Below, piece after piece: positions 1 to 11,877 of a stretch of 64,000 nt of DNA (position 1 is the stretch's first letter; each line of letters begins with the position of its first letter). Source of the stretch: Neoarius graeffei (Eukaryota > Chordata > Actinopteri > Siluriformes > Ariidae); assembly GCF_027579695.1 (NCBI RefSeq), contig NC_083570.1:9224793-9288792 (forward strand), written 5' to 3'. A program made the translations under genes and the position numbers. The notes beneath the pieces were generated by a model, which worked only from the letters and a program-made list of their open reading frames with translations, had not been told where the DNA came from and made no database searches.

Positions 1-3000
1 ATCTGGCAGAGACAGGGATCCGAGTGCTCTGATTTCAAGCTCTTTATGGAGGAGATGCTTCATGTCTTTGATCAGGCAGACACCAGTAAAGATGCAGCCA
101 GGAAGCTCATGTCCATCCGGCAAGGAGGAAGCATTGCAGACTACGCCATCTCGTTCCGGACGCTCACAGCAGTCAGTGGATGGAACGAGGCTGCCCTGGT
201 TTCAGCCTTCAACCATGGTTTGTCTGAACCTATCAAAGACGGCCTGGCCTCTATCGGATGCCCAAGTGACCTCGAAACTCTGATCTTGCGTGCCATTCAT
301 TTTGATAACAGGATTAGAGAGCGTCACCAAGTCCTGAGTTTCCCTTGCCTCACTGCCTCAACCTGGAGTCCGTCCACCTCCTCCAGTGACTGGCCAGAGC
401 CCATGCAGGTTTGCCGTACTCATCTCTTCGCAGCTGAGACGGAGCGCAGAAGGAGGGACAAGTGCTGCATCTACTGTGGCAAGCCTAGTCATTTCCGAGC
501 ATCATGTCCCGAGCTCTCGGGAAAAGGACCGCCCCGTCCAGCCGAGGGAGGGTTGTGACGGGGGCTACCCTCTCTCCCGAACTTCCCAGCCAAGGAGTCT
601 CCATCTCCTGGGGTGAGTCCGTCCACTCTTGCCAGGCCTTGCTAGACTCCGGGGCGGCTGGAAACTTTATGGATGTCCACTTCGCCCGAAGAATCAATGT
701 CCCTACTGCTCCTCTTGAAGTCCCACTGTCTGTGTCTGCCCTGGATGGCCAAGCTTTAGGTGATGGAAGAGTCACCCAAGTAACTTCTCCAGTCTTTCTC
801 CAGTCTCAAGGTCACCAAGAAGAAATATCCCTGCACCTGATTCATTCACCAGAGTTCCCGGTGATTCTAGGCCTTCCTTGGCTTTCCCGCCACAACCCTC
901 GTATAGACTGGGTAACTAGCCAGGTTGTGGAATGGGGTCCTGCATGCTATGCCTCTTGTCTGCTCCCTAGCTCTCCTGTGTCTCCTGCTGAGCCTCCTGA
1001 TCTCACTGAGTTATCTCAAGTTCCCACAGAGTACTGGGATCTTAAAGAAGTTTTTAGCAAGAGCAGGGCTGCCATTGTTCCTCCACACCGTGCCTACGAC
1101 TGTGCCATCGACTTGCTCCCTGGGGCTACCCCTCCTCGTGGTAGACTGTTTTCCCTCTCTCAGCCAGAACGCAAGGCCATGGAGGAGTACATCAAGGACA
1201 TCTTGGCCTCTGGGTTCATTCGACCCTCCACCTCACCCGCTGGTGCCGGCTTCTTCTTTGTCGGCAAGAAGGATGGGGGGCTCCGCCGTGTATTGATTAC
1301 AGGGGCCTGAACAAGATCACTGTGCGTAACCGCTATCCCCTTCCGCTGATGTCCACAGTGTTCGATCTGCTCCAAGGCGCTACTGTCTTTACCAAGTTGG
1401 ACTTACGGAATGCATACCACCTCATCCGCAGACAGGGAGATGAGTGGAAGACTGCCTTTAACACCCCGTCAGGGCACTATGAGTACTAAGTGATTCCTTT
1501 TGGACTCACCAATGCGCCAGCAGTTTTTCAGGCCCTCGTCAATGACGTCTTGAGGAACATGATCAACCATTATGTCTTTGTTTACCTCAACGACATTTTG
1601 ATTTTTTCCAAGACCTTGCAGGAGCACCACCACCACGTCCGCCAGGTTCTCCAGAGGCTGCTACAGAATAATCTGTTTGCCAAAGCCCAGAAATGTGAGT
1701 TTCATGTCCCCGAGGTCTCCTTTCTGGGTTTTATTGTACGAACAGGACAACTCCAGATGGATCCAGCCAAGACCCTGGCCGTCCAGGACTGGCCCACTCC
1801 CAGGTCCGTTAAAGAAGTTCAGCGGTTCTTAGGGTTTGCTAACTTCTACCGCAAGTTTGTCTGGAACTTCAGTGCTGTGGCAGCGCCCATATCGGACCTC
1901 ACCAAGAAGACAGGTGGAGCTTTTGTCTGGTCTCCTCAGACAGAAAGGGCGTTCGGGGACCTCAAGCAACGCTTCTGCATGGCACCCATCCTGGTCCTCC
2001 CAGACACATTGCAACCATTCGTCGTCGAGGTGGACGCCTCGGACAGTGGTGTCGGCGCGGTCCTCTCTCAATGTTCGGATGGAAGGTTGCACCCTTGTGC
2101 ATACTTCTCCCACCACCTGAGCCCTGCGGAGTCCCGGTATGATGTGGGGGATCGGGAACTGCTCGCCGTCAAACTGGCCCTTGAGGAGTGGAGTCACTGG
2201 CTGGAGGGAGCACAACATCCATTCCTGGTTTGGATGGACCACAAGAACCTGGAGTACCTCCAGCAAGCCAAGAGGCTGAATCCATGAGAGGCTAGGTGGG
2301 CCTTGTTCTTTAGTTGATTCAATTTCACCCTATTGTACCGCCCTGGCTCTAAGAACACCAAACCGGATGCGCTCTCCAGGCTATTCTCGCCCAACAACAA
2401 GGAGAGTGAAGTTGGGCCTATTATCCCTGTGTCCCGGATTGTGGCCCCTGTCCACTGGGGTGTTGAGGAGGCCATCCGACAAGCTCAACGCCAGGACCCC
2501 GGCCCTGGGACGGGGCCACCGGGCCTCCTGTACGTCCCTCGTCAAGCCCGGGCCAAGGTTCTCCAGTGGGGTCATTTGTCCCCTCTCACCGCCCACCCGG
2601 GAGCTCGGAGGACCCTGGACTTCTTGAAAAGACGCTTCTGGTGGCCAAGCATGGAGAAGGAAGTGAGGTCATTCGTCCTGTCCTGTGAGGTGTGCACCAG
2701 AAGCAAGAACCCATGACAGCATCCCCAGGGCCCCCTGCATCCTCTGCCCATTCCACAGCATCCCTGGTCCCATGTGACAGTCGACTTCATCACGGGTCTT
2801 CCTGACTCACAAGATAACACTGTCATTTTGGTCATTGTCGACAGATTCTCCAAAGCCTGCCGCTTCATACCACTGTGCAAACTTCCTTCTGCTCTTGAAA
2901 CAGCCAAAATTATATTTACTCATGTCTTCCGAGTCTTTGGTCTCCCACAGGACATCATCTCAGACTGGGGGCCCCAGTTCTCCTCTTGAGTGTGGCGGGG

Positions 3001-4448
3001 GTTCTGCAAACTCATTGGGGCCACTGCCAGCCTCTCTTCTGGGTTCCACCCCCAGTCCAATGGCCAGACCGAGAGGCTCAACCAGGACCTGGAAACCACC
3101 CTGCGAGGCCTGGCGATGGATAACCCGACATCTTGGAGCACCTGGCTGCCATGGGCAGAGTACGCCCACAACACCCTGCAGTCATCTGCCACCAGGTTGT
3201 CGCCGTTCTAGTGCCAGTTCGGGTTCCAGCCACCTCTATTTCCGGAACAGGAGGAGGACGCTGGGGTGCCCTCGGTCAACCAGTACGTGAGACGGTGTCG
3301 CAAGACCTGGAACAAGGTCAGGAGGACCCTCATCCAGACTTCCAGGGCCAACCAGACTCAGGCCAACCGCCATAGAAGGCCTGCCCACATTTTCCGCCCT
3401 GGACAGCGGGTTTGGCTGTCCGCCAAGGACCTTCCGCTGTGGGTGGAGAACCGCAAGCTTGCTCCTCGCTACGCTGGCCCCTTCAAGGTTGTGCGCAGGG
3501 TGAACCCTGTCGCCTACCGGCTCCAGTTGCCTCAGACTCTAAGAATCAACCCCACATTCCATGTATCCCTGTTGCGGCCCGTACTGTCATCCTCTTATGC
3601 CCCTGCCCCTAGGAATCCCCCGCCTCCCCGCATCCTCCAGGGTCAGACCGTGTTCACTGTGCGCCATCTGCTGGACTCCCGCCAGGTCCGTGGCGGGCTT
3701 CAATACCTTGTGGACTGAGAGAGCTATGGCCCTGAGGAATGCTGTTGGGTCCCCGCCCGGGACATTTTAGATAAAGAACTTTGCCGGGACTTCCATTTGG
3801 CCCATCCTGAGCTTCCTGGGAATGTCAGGAGATGCTCCTTGAGGGGGTGGTCCTGTTAGGACTTGGACCATCTTGGCCTCTAGAGGCCGCTATTATTTCT
3901 GTTGTTATCATGTTTGTTTTGACTGCTAGAGGCCGTTATTGTTTCTGTATGTTGTGTTTTGTTTTTCCATGTGCCTTGTGCCCCACCTAGTCCTCATTAT
4001 TGCCACCTGTGTTCTATTTTAGTTTGTGTATTTATACTCCCTCAGTTTGGCCTCTAGTCATGGAGTCTTTGTGCTGTGATGTTTAGCTCCAGTAACCTCT
4101 GTTCCGTGTTCCTTGCGGTTTTTTGTACTTTGCTTTCTTTTGGACTTTTTGGACTTTGTATTTACCATTGGGATCTTCTGAGCATTTGAATTTTTGCCTC
4201 TTCTTTTCTGATTTTTGGCTTTTTGTTTTGACCTTGAACTTTTGGGTTTTTCCCGTTTATCTTCTGAGCATTTGGATTATTACCTTTGTTTTTTGCCTTG
4301 GATTTTTCAGCATTGTAAATAAACTGTTTTTTCTACACTACTTGCGCCTCACTCCTCTGCACTTGAGTCATTCCCCTGGTGGCCTAGTGGGGGTTTGCTG
4401 GATCACTACCCCAGTGACCTGGGTCCAATTCCCAGCAAAACCCTAACA
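1..4448 (+). mobile_element. Ty3/Gypsy (chromovirus-type) LTR retrotransposon, 5' part outside window, broken
   Basis: The window opens inside gag and ends with a complete 3' LTR. Parts in order: gag (about 46-556) with a C-x2-C-x4-H-x4-C zinc knuckle; protease (about 620-900) with a DSGA active-site motif; reverse transcriptase (about 1080-1880); RNase H (about 1990-2280); integrase (about 2570-3210) with an HHCC-type zinc-binding region and a D,D-35-E-type core; a chromodomain-like C-terminal region (about 3540-3790); a purine-rich primer tract just before the LTR (3841-3853). The order PR-RT-RH-IN and the chromodomain place it among Ty3/Gypsy chromoviruses, which are common in fish. The reading frames carry several breaks (about half a dozen), so it is a fossil. 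The 5' LTR is off the window, so age from LTR divergence cannot be read here. It sits inside a Tc1/mariner relic. Confidence 0.9.
3854..4448 (+). repeat. 3' LTR of the Gypsy element
   Basis: A 595-bp LTR with perfect 7-bp inverted ends TGTTAGG / CCTAACA. It follows a purine-rich tract and contains an AATAAA-type polyadenylation signal near 4316-4323. The five bases after it, CATCT (4449-4453), would be the right copy of the target-site duplication; the left copy lies outside the window. Its early segment (CTCTAGAGGCCGCTATT) resembles that of the solo LTR at 5543, so the two are probably related subfamilies. Confidence 0.85.
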
Positions 4449-5163
4449 CATCTCCACTCTTCCTCCAGACTCTAGAACCGTGATTTCCAAATTAAATGCA
4501 AAATGTACTTTCATCTGAAAAAAGGACTTTGGACCACTGAGCAACAGTCCATTTCTTTCTCTCCTTAGCCCAGATAAGACACTTCTGACATTGTCTCTGG
4601 CTCAGGAGTAGCTTGATATTAGGAATGCGAAAGTTGTATCCCCTTTGTTGAAGATGTCTGTTCGTGATGGTCTTGATACACTGACGCCAGCCTCAGTCCA
4701 CTCCTTGTGAAGCTCTCCCAAGTTCTTGAATCAACTTTTCTTGACAATCCTCTCAAGACTGCGGCCATCCCTGTTGCTTGTGCACTTTTTCCAGCCACCC
4801 TTTTCAGCAATGACCTTTTGTGGTTTACCCTCCTTGTGGAGGGCATCAGTGATCATCTTCTGGACAACAGTCAAGTCAGCAGTCTTCCCCATGATTGTGG
4901 TTGTGTGTACTGAACTAGACCGACAGATACACTGTGTTCATACTGTTTTACTCAAACTCAAAATTAAATATTCTAATATTTTGAGATGGTTTTTTATGTT
5001 TTTGTACTGTATGCCATACTGATTACAATTAAAATAGAAAAATGCTTGAAACATTTTAGTTTATGTGCAATGAGTCTATAATATATAACATTTTCACTTT
5101 CTTAAATAACTGATGGAAAATATTGAACTTTTTCACAATATTCTAATTTTTTGAGATGCACTA
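4449..5163 (-). mobile_element. Tc1/mariner-superfamily relic, interrupted by the Gypsy insertion
   Basis: On the - strand the element starts at about 5163 with a terminal repeat containing TGCATCTCAAAAAATTAG. It then reads into a transposase N-terminus beginning MGKTADLTVVQKMI at about 4892, with the helix-turn-helix region after it. A TGA at about codon 53 (after the segment SLERIVKKS) and later frame breaks show it is dead. Homology to this family continues down to the Gypsy LTR boundary at 4449, so the Gypsy element landed inside it. The rest of the transposase would lie left of the window. Confidence 0.7.
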
Positions 5164-5542
5164 GTACAGTATATATTAAACCTCCTTAGGTACACACTAC
5201 ACACAGATCAAAACCTCTCTCTCTCTGTGCCTTTATAAGGGAGAACTTGGCCCACTCTGCACTGTGGAGAACAGCTGAAATAATCCTGACTGCATGATCG
5301 GGGGGTCACAGTGAAATGAGTGAGCACATTTACCTCATTATTTAGCTTATTATTTGCTCATTCTTTCATGTGAATGTTTATTTAATTAAAAACACACTTG
5401 AATTTAAAATAAATTGCCAAAAACATAAAATAGTTTCATTAATTAATTACCACATTATATATGTAAAGCTTCCAGATGATACTATATATTATCTTATTTT
5501 AAATGCTTTATATTTCAATTAGAGTTAAAAACAAGCATCATG
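5164..5542. other. AT-rich spacer, nothing recognised
   Basis: No open frame, RNA gene or known repeat was recognised in this 380-bp AT-rich stretch. It ends at TCATG, which is the left target-site duplicate of the solo LTR. Confidence 0.5.
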
Positions 5543-7882
5543 TGTCAGGTTCTGTGGACTTTTCAGCCTGCTGTTCATCTACTTGGCCACTAGATGCCAC
5601 TATTCAGCATTATATTTTCTTTTGTTTTTCTTGGGTTACACTTGTCTTCATGCTATTGGCTAAGCGAATCATTGATGGCAAGTAGTTGATTGGTTGGCCT
5701 ATATATATGAGTTTGTTTTCTTTCCACTTTGCTGATGGACAAAATTCAGGCTCAATGTTTAAGAATATGCTGTGGAGCATTAATGACAACACCTATTAAT
5801 GCACTACAGGTTGAGTGTGGTGATATGCCTTTAGATCTACGAAGGTTGTGGTTGCAATGTAAACTAGCGGTTAAATATAAATTTAATTCTAATCATCCTA
5901 CTAGTGCATGCTTTAAAGAAGCTTATGATGGTAAATACCAGGATTCTTTCAACAGTATATTTAATAAAGTAAATGAGTACACTAAAGATCTCAATATTGA
6001 GGGTCAGGAAATAATAGTTGATAATATTCCTTATTGGGAATGTGGAGACATAAAAGTTTGCTTAGATTTAGCTAATAATATCTCTAAAAAGGATATTCCA
6101 GTTATAAATTTAGCACATAGTAAGGAGTATTTGCAAAAGTGGAATAATCATTTAAAGGTATACACCGATGGTTCTAAAAGTGAGAATAAAACAGGTTGTG
6201 CATTCTATGTTCCAGAAATGGGCTTTAAAAAATGCATGAGATTAACTGATAATACAAGTGTGTGTGAATCTGAGTTGGTGGCTATTCTGTTAGCCATTTC
6301 TTGGTTAGCAGAGAATCCTCCTTTTCAGTTTGTAATTTTATCAGATTCCTTATCTGCTCTACAAGCTATTGAAGGAGATAAATTAAGTAAGTTGGTTTGT
6401 GAGATTAGGTATCAAATATTTATGCTGCAAAATAAAGGTATCAATGTGGAATTTGCTTGGATTCCTGGTCATGTGGGTCTAAGAGGAAATGAGGTTGCTG
6501 ATCAGTTGGCAAAAGAAGCTCTTTCTCATGAAAATGTTGAATTGACAATTTCCCCAGAAATGGCAGATATTTTAAAGGACATGAAGGGGGTTATCATGAG
6601 GTTATGGCAGGATCGCTGGAATAAAGATGTTAAGGGAAGATTTTATTTCAAGTCTGAAAATAAAGTGTCTCTTAAGGTGAAGTATACAGACTCCAACCGA
6701 AGGAAGGAGGTGTGTATGACTCGAATCAGGTTTGGTCATTGCTGGTTAAATTCTACAAGATGCTTAATAGGCAAGCACCCTGATGGAAATTGTGATTTCT
6801 GTCAATTCCCAGAAAATGTCCAGCACTACCTGCTAGAGTGTATTGAATTCCAGCACTTGCAGGAGGAACTTGTTAATATGCTTATGTCAAAATCTTTAAA
6901 AATCGACAGTACTTCTCTATTAGGAAATAAAAGTCATTATGACAAAATATGGAAATATGTGCTAGGAACTAAAAAATTTATTTAGATTTAGGTGCACAAT
7001 TTCGCCTTACTTTACTAACAGGCCCACTTTGTCTTGGTTTCACTCTGAATCGGCCCAGAGTAAAAGGTGATTGGGACTTTTCAATTTTCCATTTCAGGAT
7101 AAGCACTTTTAGATTAGGGTGTTAAAGTTGTATTATAGGGAAATCATTAATGAAGGTCCATATTATGTTGGGTTTGGTTTCAATACACTTGTGGTGTAAA
7201 TAACTGATACAGATAGTACCTATAAGTACTATATATTGCAAATGTATATAGAAACACTTAGTGAGGTCTTGACCTCAGTATTTTTGTTACAGGTCGCCAT
7301 AGCATCACTTGATGGGAGCGACCCTAAATCCCACAACAACAACAATCCACTTTGCTGAGTTCTCCTGTGAGCCACCTTGTGAGTACTTGTCCTGGGTTTT
7401 TCACTATAGCTGTTTGCTCCACTGTTCTGAACTGCCTTTCGACCACTGCCTCTGTTTTCTAAGAAGAAGATTGTTTTGCTTTTGACTTTCTCGAGTGGAT
7501 ATTAATTTTGAACTCTGACTTATTTTTTGGACACTTAGAAGCCTGTGATTTTTTTTTTTTTTCTGTTGGATTTTGTAACCTAGGACTTGATCTTTAGTTT
7601 CCTTGGACTGCTGATAAGTGATTTTGAACTTTTGTGCCAAGTACTGTTTTGCCATTTTTGGGTTTTCTCTTTTTTTTTTTGTGCATTTTAATGACTGACC
7701 TTTTTGGATCTGGAGTTTACATGCTAAAGATTTTATTTTGATTTTTGATCTGGTGCTCTCAGTAAAGACTTCCTTTTTGAAAACGCTAATTCTCTGCATC
7801 TCTGTCCTGAATCTCTGTCTCATTCCGAGGGTGGCCTTGAGGTTTAAGATGTTCAATCCCCATCTCAACCAAAACCCTGACA
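5543..7882 (+). mobile_element. Solo LTR of a Gypsy-like retrotransposon, split by a nested LINE
   Basis: The ends are a perfect inverted pair, TGTCAGG (5543-5549) and CCTGACA (7876-7882). Identical 5-bp target-site duplicates TCATG flank it (5538-5542 and 7883-7887). Removing the nested LINE (5736-7345) and one copy of its duplicated target leaves an LTR of about 717 bp. A segment near the start (TTGGCCACTAGATGCCACT) resembles the LTR at 3854-4448. No internal gag or pol region remains, so this is a single LTR left by recombination between the two original LTRs. Confidence 0.8.
5736..7345 (+). mobile_element. 5'-truncated LINE of the I/Nimb group (RNase H-bearing)
   Basis: A non-LTR retrotransposon cut off in the middle of ORF2. 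The open frame to 6985 starts just after the reverse transcriptase thumb (KIQAQCLRICCGA). It contains an RNase H domain with YTDGSK (first Asp), SELVAIL (Glu), LSDSLSALQ (Asp) and WIPGHVGLRGNEVADQLA (His/Asp), then a C-terminal zinc-finger-like stretch with C-x2-C and H/C residues. An RNase H domain downstream of RT is characteristic of the I/Nimb group. The 3' UTR ends in a (CAA)n tail at 7334-7345. Identical 13-bp duplicates TCCACTTTGCTGA lie at 5723-5735 and 7346-7358 and prove target-primed insertion. The remaining ~415 codons are uninterrupted, which suggests a fairly recent insertion. Confidence 0.88.
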
Positions 7883-7945
7883 TCATGTGACCTTATAGAC
7901 TGGATTTAGCAACTACTAATGCCTTCAGCAACGACAGAATGATTG

Positions 7946-8336
7946 CCTTTAGCAGCTACTAATGCCTATATCAGGGACATGAATTGCAAAGACGCTTTTC
8001 ATCCTGTTGCTCTTTAGACTCCTTCTTACAAGTGATTTCCGGAAAACCACACACAGACAACGTTCGTTCCTTAAGAGAGTCCCTCAACTCTCTCTTTAGG
8101 TCTGAAGGGCAACATTATCAGGAAACCGACCCCTAACCAGATTACGACCATCACTGAAGATAAATTTAACACTCTGTTCACCAGAACACAGACAATTTTA
8201 ATCAGCTTTTACAGAATCCTTCTGATTGAGACACACATTGAAATTAAAGTTCAAATCATATCACTGACTAAAGCACCTGTTTCTAGATGGGAAACTATAA
8301 TTAAGATTTAATTCTGGAAAGATTTCTAGTTCTCAC
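7946..8336 (-). other. Remnant of finTRIM intron 1
   Basis: This stretch matches 38,817-39,217 and 59,290-59,691, the intron-1 sequence just downstream of exon 1 in the two intact - strand finTRIM genes. Homology stops at about 7946. None of the downstream finTRIM exons (coiled coil, B30.2) is found to the left, so the duplicated fragment was cut here. Confidence 0.7.
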
Positions 8337-8942
8337 CTGTTTCTCAGCTCTTTCTGCTGTGACTGTGACGGCGTCGTGACCTTTGTGACGATCCTTCATA
8401 CACAACAGATGCAGGTTTGATCAGTACGACAGTAGATCTCAATCAGCTTATGTTCAGAGCAGATCTTCTCTTGGAGTTTTGCTGAGGCTGCAATTAATGT
8501 TTTTTTTTTTTTTTTTTTTTTTTAAAGCAGGAACTTCAAGATGAGGTTTCAGATGAGTTTCACAATAAGAAGCCAAACACATCAGACAGAATTTGACGGC
8601 TTTGTGGTTTCTCCTGGTGCAGAAATCACACTCCACATCTCCAGGTCCAGCGTAACAGTGAGCAGGAGAAGCAGCCTGGACTTCAATTTTCTTCAGTTCC
8701 TTCACCACTTCATCCAGCATGTTGTTTCTGCGTAGAACAGGCCTTGTCGTGAAAGTGTCTCTGCACTGAGGACAGCTGTAGACGCCCTTCTGATCCTCCT
8801 GATCCCAACAGCCATTAATACACACCTTACAGAAACTGTGACCACAGGGGATAGCCACCGGATCCTTCAGGAGATCCAGACACACTGGACACATGAACTG
8901 GTCCACAGAAAGCTGAGCGATTGAAATACTGGCTTTGGCCAT
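8337..8942 (-). pseudogene. ftr: finTRIM first-exon pseudogene (RING plus B-box fragment)
   Basis: On the - strand an ATG at 8942 opens [21 protein letters not shown], a finTRIM start with a C3HC4 RING ([21 protein letters not shown]) and a B-box 1-like region. A run of about 25 T (A on the coding strand) at 8500-8524 has expanded inside the exon at PALKK. It shifts the frame and ends the open frame at 8454, where the intact paralogues continue into B-box 2. A splice donor is still visible at 8336/8337. No other exons are present downstream. It is about as long as exon 1 of the genes at 39,218-39,808 and 59,692-60,282 and is probably a partial copy of that type. It is closest to cfap206 on the same side as the functional copies are to their cfap206 tails. 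Confidence 0.85.
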
Positions 8943-8953
8943 TTTCCTGAACT

Positions 8954-8955
<2 letters not shown>

Positions 8956-9014
<59 letters not shown>
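8956..9014. repeat. (GT)n(GA)n microsatellite
   Basis: A compound dinucleotide repeat directly 5' of the finTRIM pseudogene start. The paralogous upstream regions carry a shorter GA run at the same place (39,824-39,841). Confidence 0.9.
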
Positions 9015-9016
<2 letters not shown>

Positions 9017-9017
9017 T

Positions 9018-9029
9018 AGTTTTGTTTTC
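9018..9029 (-). promoter_or_regulatory. ISRE-like 12-mer 5' of the finTRIM pseudogene
   Basis: On the - strand this reads GAAAACAAAACT, one mismatch from the interferon-stimulated response element consensus GAAANNGAAACT. It is in the same place, 40-80 bp before the start codon, in the paralogues at 39,848-39,859 and 60,317-60,328. Function is inferred only from the match and the known inducibility of the family. Confidence 0.35.
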
Positions 9030-9229
9030 TCTTCTCTGAAATGAGGCGTGACCTCCTGGTCGTTCGTGTGTGAGTGAAAGAGAGATAATGAGAGAGGGGG
9101 AGCACAAACACAGAGAGGTCATGAACACTCCTCTATTAACCATTTCATCTCCCTTCACTGCAGAAATATAACCCATGTAGCCGCACTGATTAGGATTAAT
9201 TTCATGAGATTTTATGACAGTTGATTCAG

Positions 9230-9546
9230 TGAATTAGACTAAAATGTCTCCCCCCCCCCCCCCCCCCCCAAAAAAAAAAGGTGAAAAAAAAAATCATCAT
9301 TCAGAAAAATCTGGAAGTCCAACTCTCTTCATCTAAAGGGTTTGAACACAAATACAATCCATCTCTTTTGTTTTCTCCATCACAACACACACTTCTGACC
9401 TTCCCTAATTCACACATTCCCTCCTCTTTCTTGTCGAATTCAGGAAGAAACTTTCTGTCCAGGAAATGCAGAAGAGAATGTCGCGATATTAATGAATCAG
9501 CAGCCAGAAAGATAAAGGTTTAGATGACAAAACAGTACTAGGCTAC
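9230..9546. other. Spacer with poly-C/poly-A tract
   Basis: Homology to the upstream flanks of the other finTRIMs ends at about 9230. A C-run and an A-run follow (9250-9279). No gene was recognised up to the LINE target site at 9547. Confidence 0.5.
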
Positions 9547-9554
9547 GTAGGCAG

Positions 9555-11869
9555 AGAGCATGAAACAAGGCATTATAGTGTTAATACCAAAACCTGGTAA
9601 AGATAAAAGGACACTGGAAAATTATTGCCCAATCTCGCTTTTAAACAATGGTTATAAACTGTTAACATACATCTATACCAATAGATTTAAAAAAAGGACT
9701 TGGTTAAATAATTAGTGAAACACAGTCAGGGTTTATAAATCAAAGATCAATACATAACATAAGGTTAGTGCAAGACATCTTAGAATACAGTCACCTAATT
9801 GAGGACAAGAGCTTTATTTTATTTCTTGATTTTTACAAAGCTTTTGATAAACTTGAGCATCAGTTCGTTTTTAAAGTCTTGCATTTATATGGGTTTGGTC
9901 CAAAATTTTGCAACATTATAGAATCCTTTTATGACGGTACAACCAGCATGGTAGCACTCCCAACAGGCACTACTCCTCACTTCTCCTTAAACCCAGGAGC
10001 TAAACAAGGGTGCAATATATCTCCGTTTCTCTTTATTATGGCAGCAGAAATGTTAGCAATCCTTATGAAAAACTCAGAAATAGATAAATATTTTCAGTGA
10101 ACAGTTGATAAGAAGCCAGCTTGCTGATGACACCACTATTTTTCTAAAAAGCCTAGAACATATCCCTGAAGTGTTTAAATGTGTTGATCTCTTCTCTGAA
10201 GCATCTGGTCTCACACTCCATCGTAGTAAATGTGAACTCATGGCTCTACATGATTGCAACCTTTTAGAAGCATATAACATTCCCATTAAGTCTTGTGTAA
10301 AATATTTAGGAATTCACCAAACCAAAGACAGTGCCATGAGTGAAACATTAAATATTCATGATAAAATTCTTCAATGTAAATCAAAATTAAATTCATGGTT
10401 ACAAAGAGACCTAACAATATTTGGAAGAACGTACTTAACTAAAATGGAATCCTTAGCAAGATGTATTTACCCTGCCTATTCTATGGCTATACCAAATAAA
10501 ACCATCAAAACAATTAATCAACTAAACTTTAACTACATTTGGAAAAAACGAGCTCACTACATCAAAAAATCTGAAATTATAAAAGAATATAAAGGTGGCA
10601 TACAAGCAATTGACTTTGAATGTCTCAATGCTGTCTTAAAAATAAAATGGTTAAAATCTTTTCTGCTAGATAGAAATAATATTTGGTTTTGTCTTTCCAG
10701 AGGTTTATTTGAAAAAATGGGAGGTATTGAGTTTGTCCTTAAATGTGATTTTTAAAATAGAAAAACTACCAGTCAAGTTGGCGTCCTTTCACAAGCAGGT
10801 TCTGTTATGCTGGAAACTTGTGTACAACCACAACTTTATACCACACCAAACACCAATGGAAAATCTCTCTTTTTGCAACACTGGATGGATAAAGGTATTT
10901 GGTTAATATCTCACCTTATGGATAATCAGGGCAACTGGCTGTTATATGAGAACTTCTGCTCCATTCATAATATTACCTGCAAAAAAAAGCTGAATTTAAT
11001 AAAATATGCAAAGCAATTCCTCAACCAGTCAAACAACTTGTACAAAACATTGATCCTGAGAGTTTGCCTCCTCCTAACTTTCCAATACTCTACATCATGG
11101 AACAAGACTTTCTTAACGAAGAGATACCAAACAAAATCCTACGTAATCATTTGAATAATAATCTGTACCCAATACGTTCAAATAGAAATTCCATCTTTCT
11201 GAAGTAGAGGTTAAAAAATGGAGGACCCAATATCTAAAATTTCCTGTAAGTCCAAAGGTGAGGGAAACGCATGTTAAGATTTTGAATGAGATTTATCCAT
11301 CCAGTGGAATGCTAAGAGTGAGGTTCAATATTGACAGTATTGATAACAACTGTATTTTCTGTGAATCAGATATTGAAACTACGGACCATCTTTTCTTTCA
11401 ATGTATTTACGCAAAAACATTTTGGGAGGACTTTTTGGACTGGCTTTCTTCTAAAATCCAGCTACAGGACACACTTACCCTGGACAACATAACATTTGGG
11501 ACGAGTCTGAAGGATTCAGAAGCACACTGTTATAAATAATTTTCTATTGCTCTCAAAATATTTCATTCACTGCTCAAAATGGAAAAAAGTAAAGCCTATT
11601 TTCACTGTGTTCAAAAAACATCTTGTAGAAAATTCTCACTGCCTTAAAGTGTATGAAATGCAAAAAAGCAGTGTCACTCTTGAATGCATTTGAAAATATT
11701 TGAAGACCTCTAATGGTAATTATACAACTGTGTGAATGGGAGCGTTTTGTTTTACCTTTTGCTTTGAACATTTTTGTTCACTCATGCAACATATTTGTAT
11801 GCCTAAATGTTTGTATACCTGAACATTTGCAATAAAAAAAAAAATCAAAACAAACAAAGTTTGAAAAAA
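9555..11869 (+). mobile_element. 5'-truncated L1-clade (Tx1/L1-like) LINE, broken
   Basis: It begins in the reverse transcriptase (MKQGIIVLIPKPGKDKR, then NYCPISLLNNGYK), followed by FLDFYKAFDKLEH, GAKQGCNISPFLF and a LADD active-site box at about 10,123-10,134. This motif set is that of fish L1/Tx1-type ORF2. A C-terminal C/H-rich region (CIFCESDIETTDHLFFQC) occurs at about 11,351-11,404. In-frame stops and at least two frame changes (for example near 9705, 10,100 and 10,755) make it non-functional. An A-rich tail lies at 11,830-11,869. Matching 8-bp sequences GTAGGCAG at 9547-9554 and 11,870-11,877 are the likely target-site duplicates. Confidence 0.82.
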
Positions 11870-11877
11870 GTAGGCAG

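Noticed and set aside
7404-7886. 160-codon open frame on the - strand, lysine-rich
   Set aside because: It lies inside the solo LTR's non-coding sequence and arises from T-rich runs; no domain.
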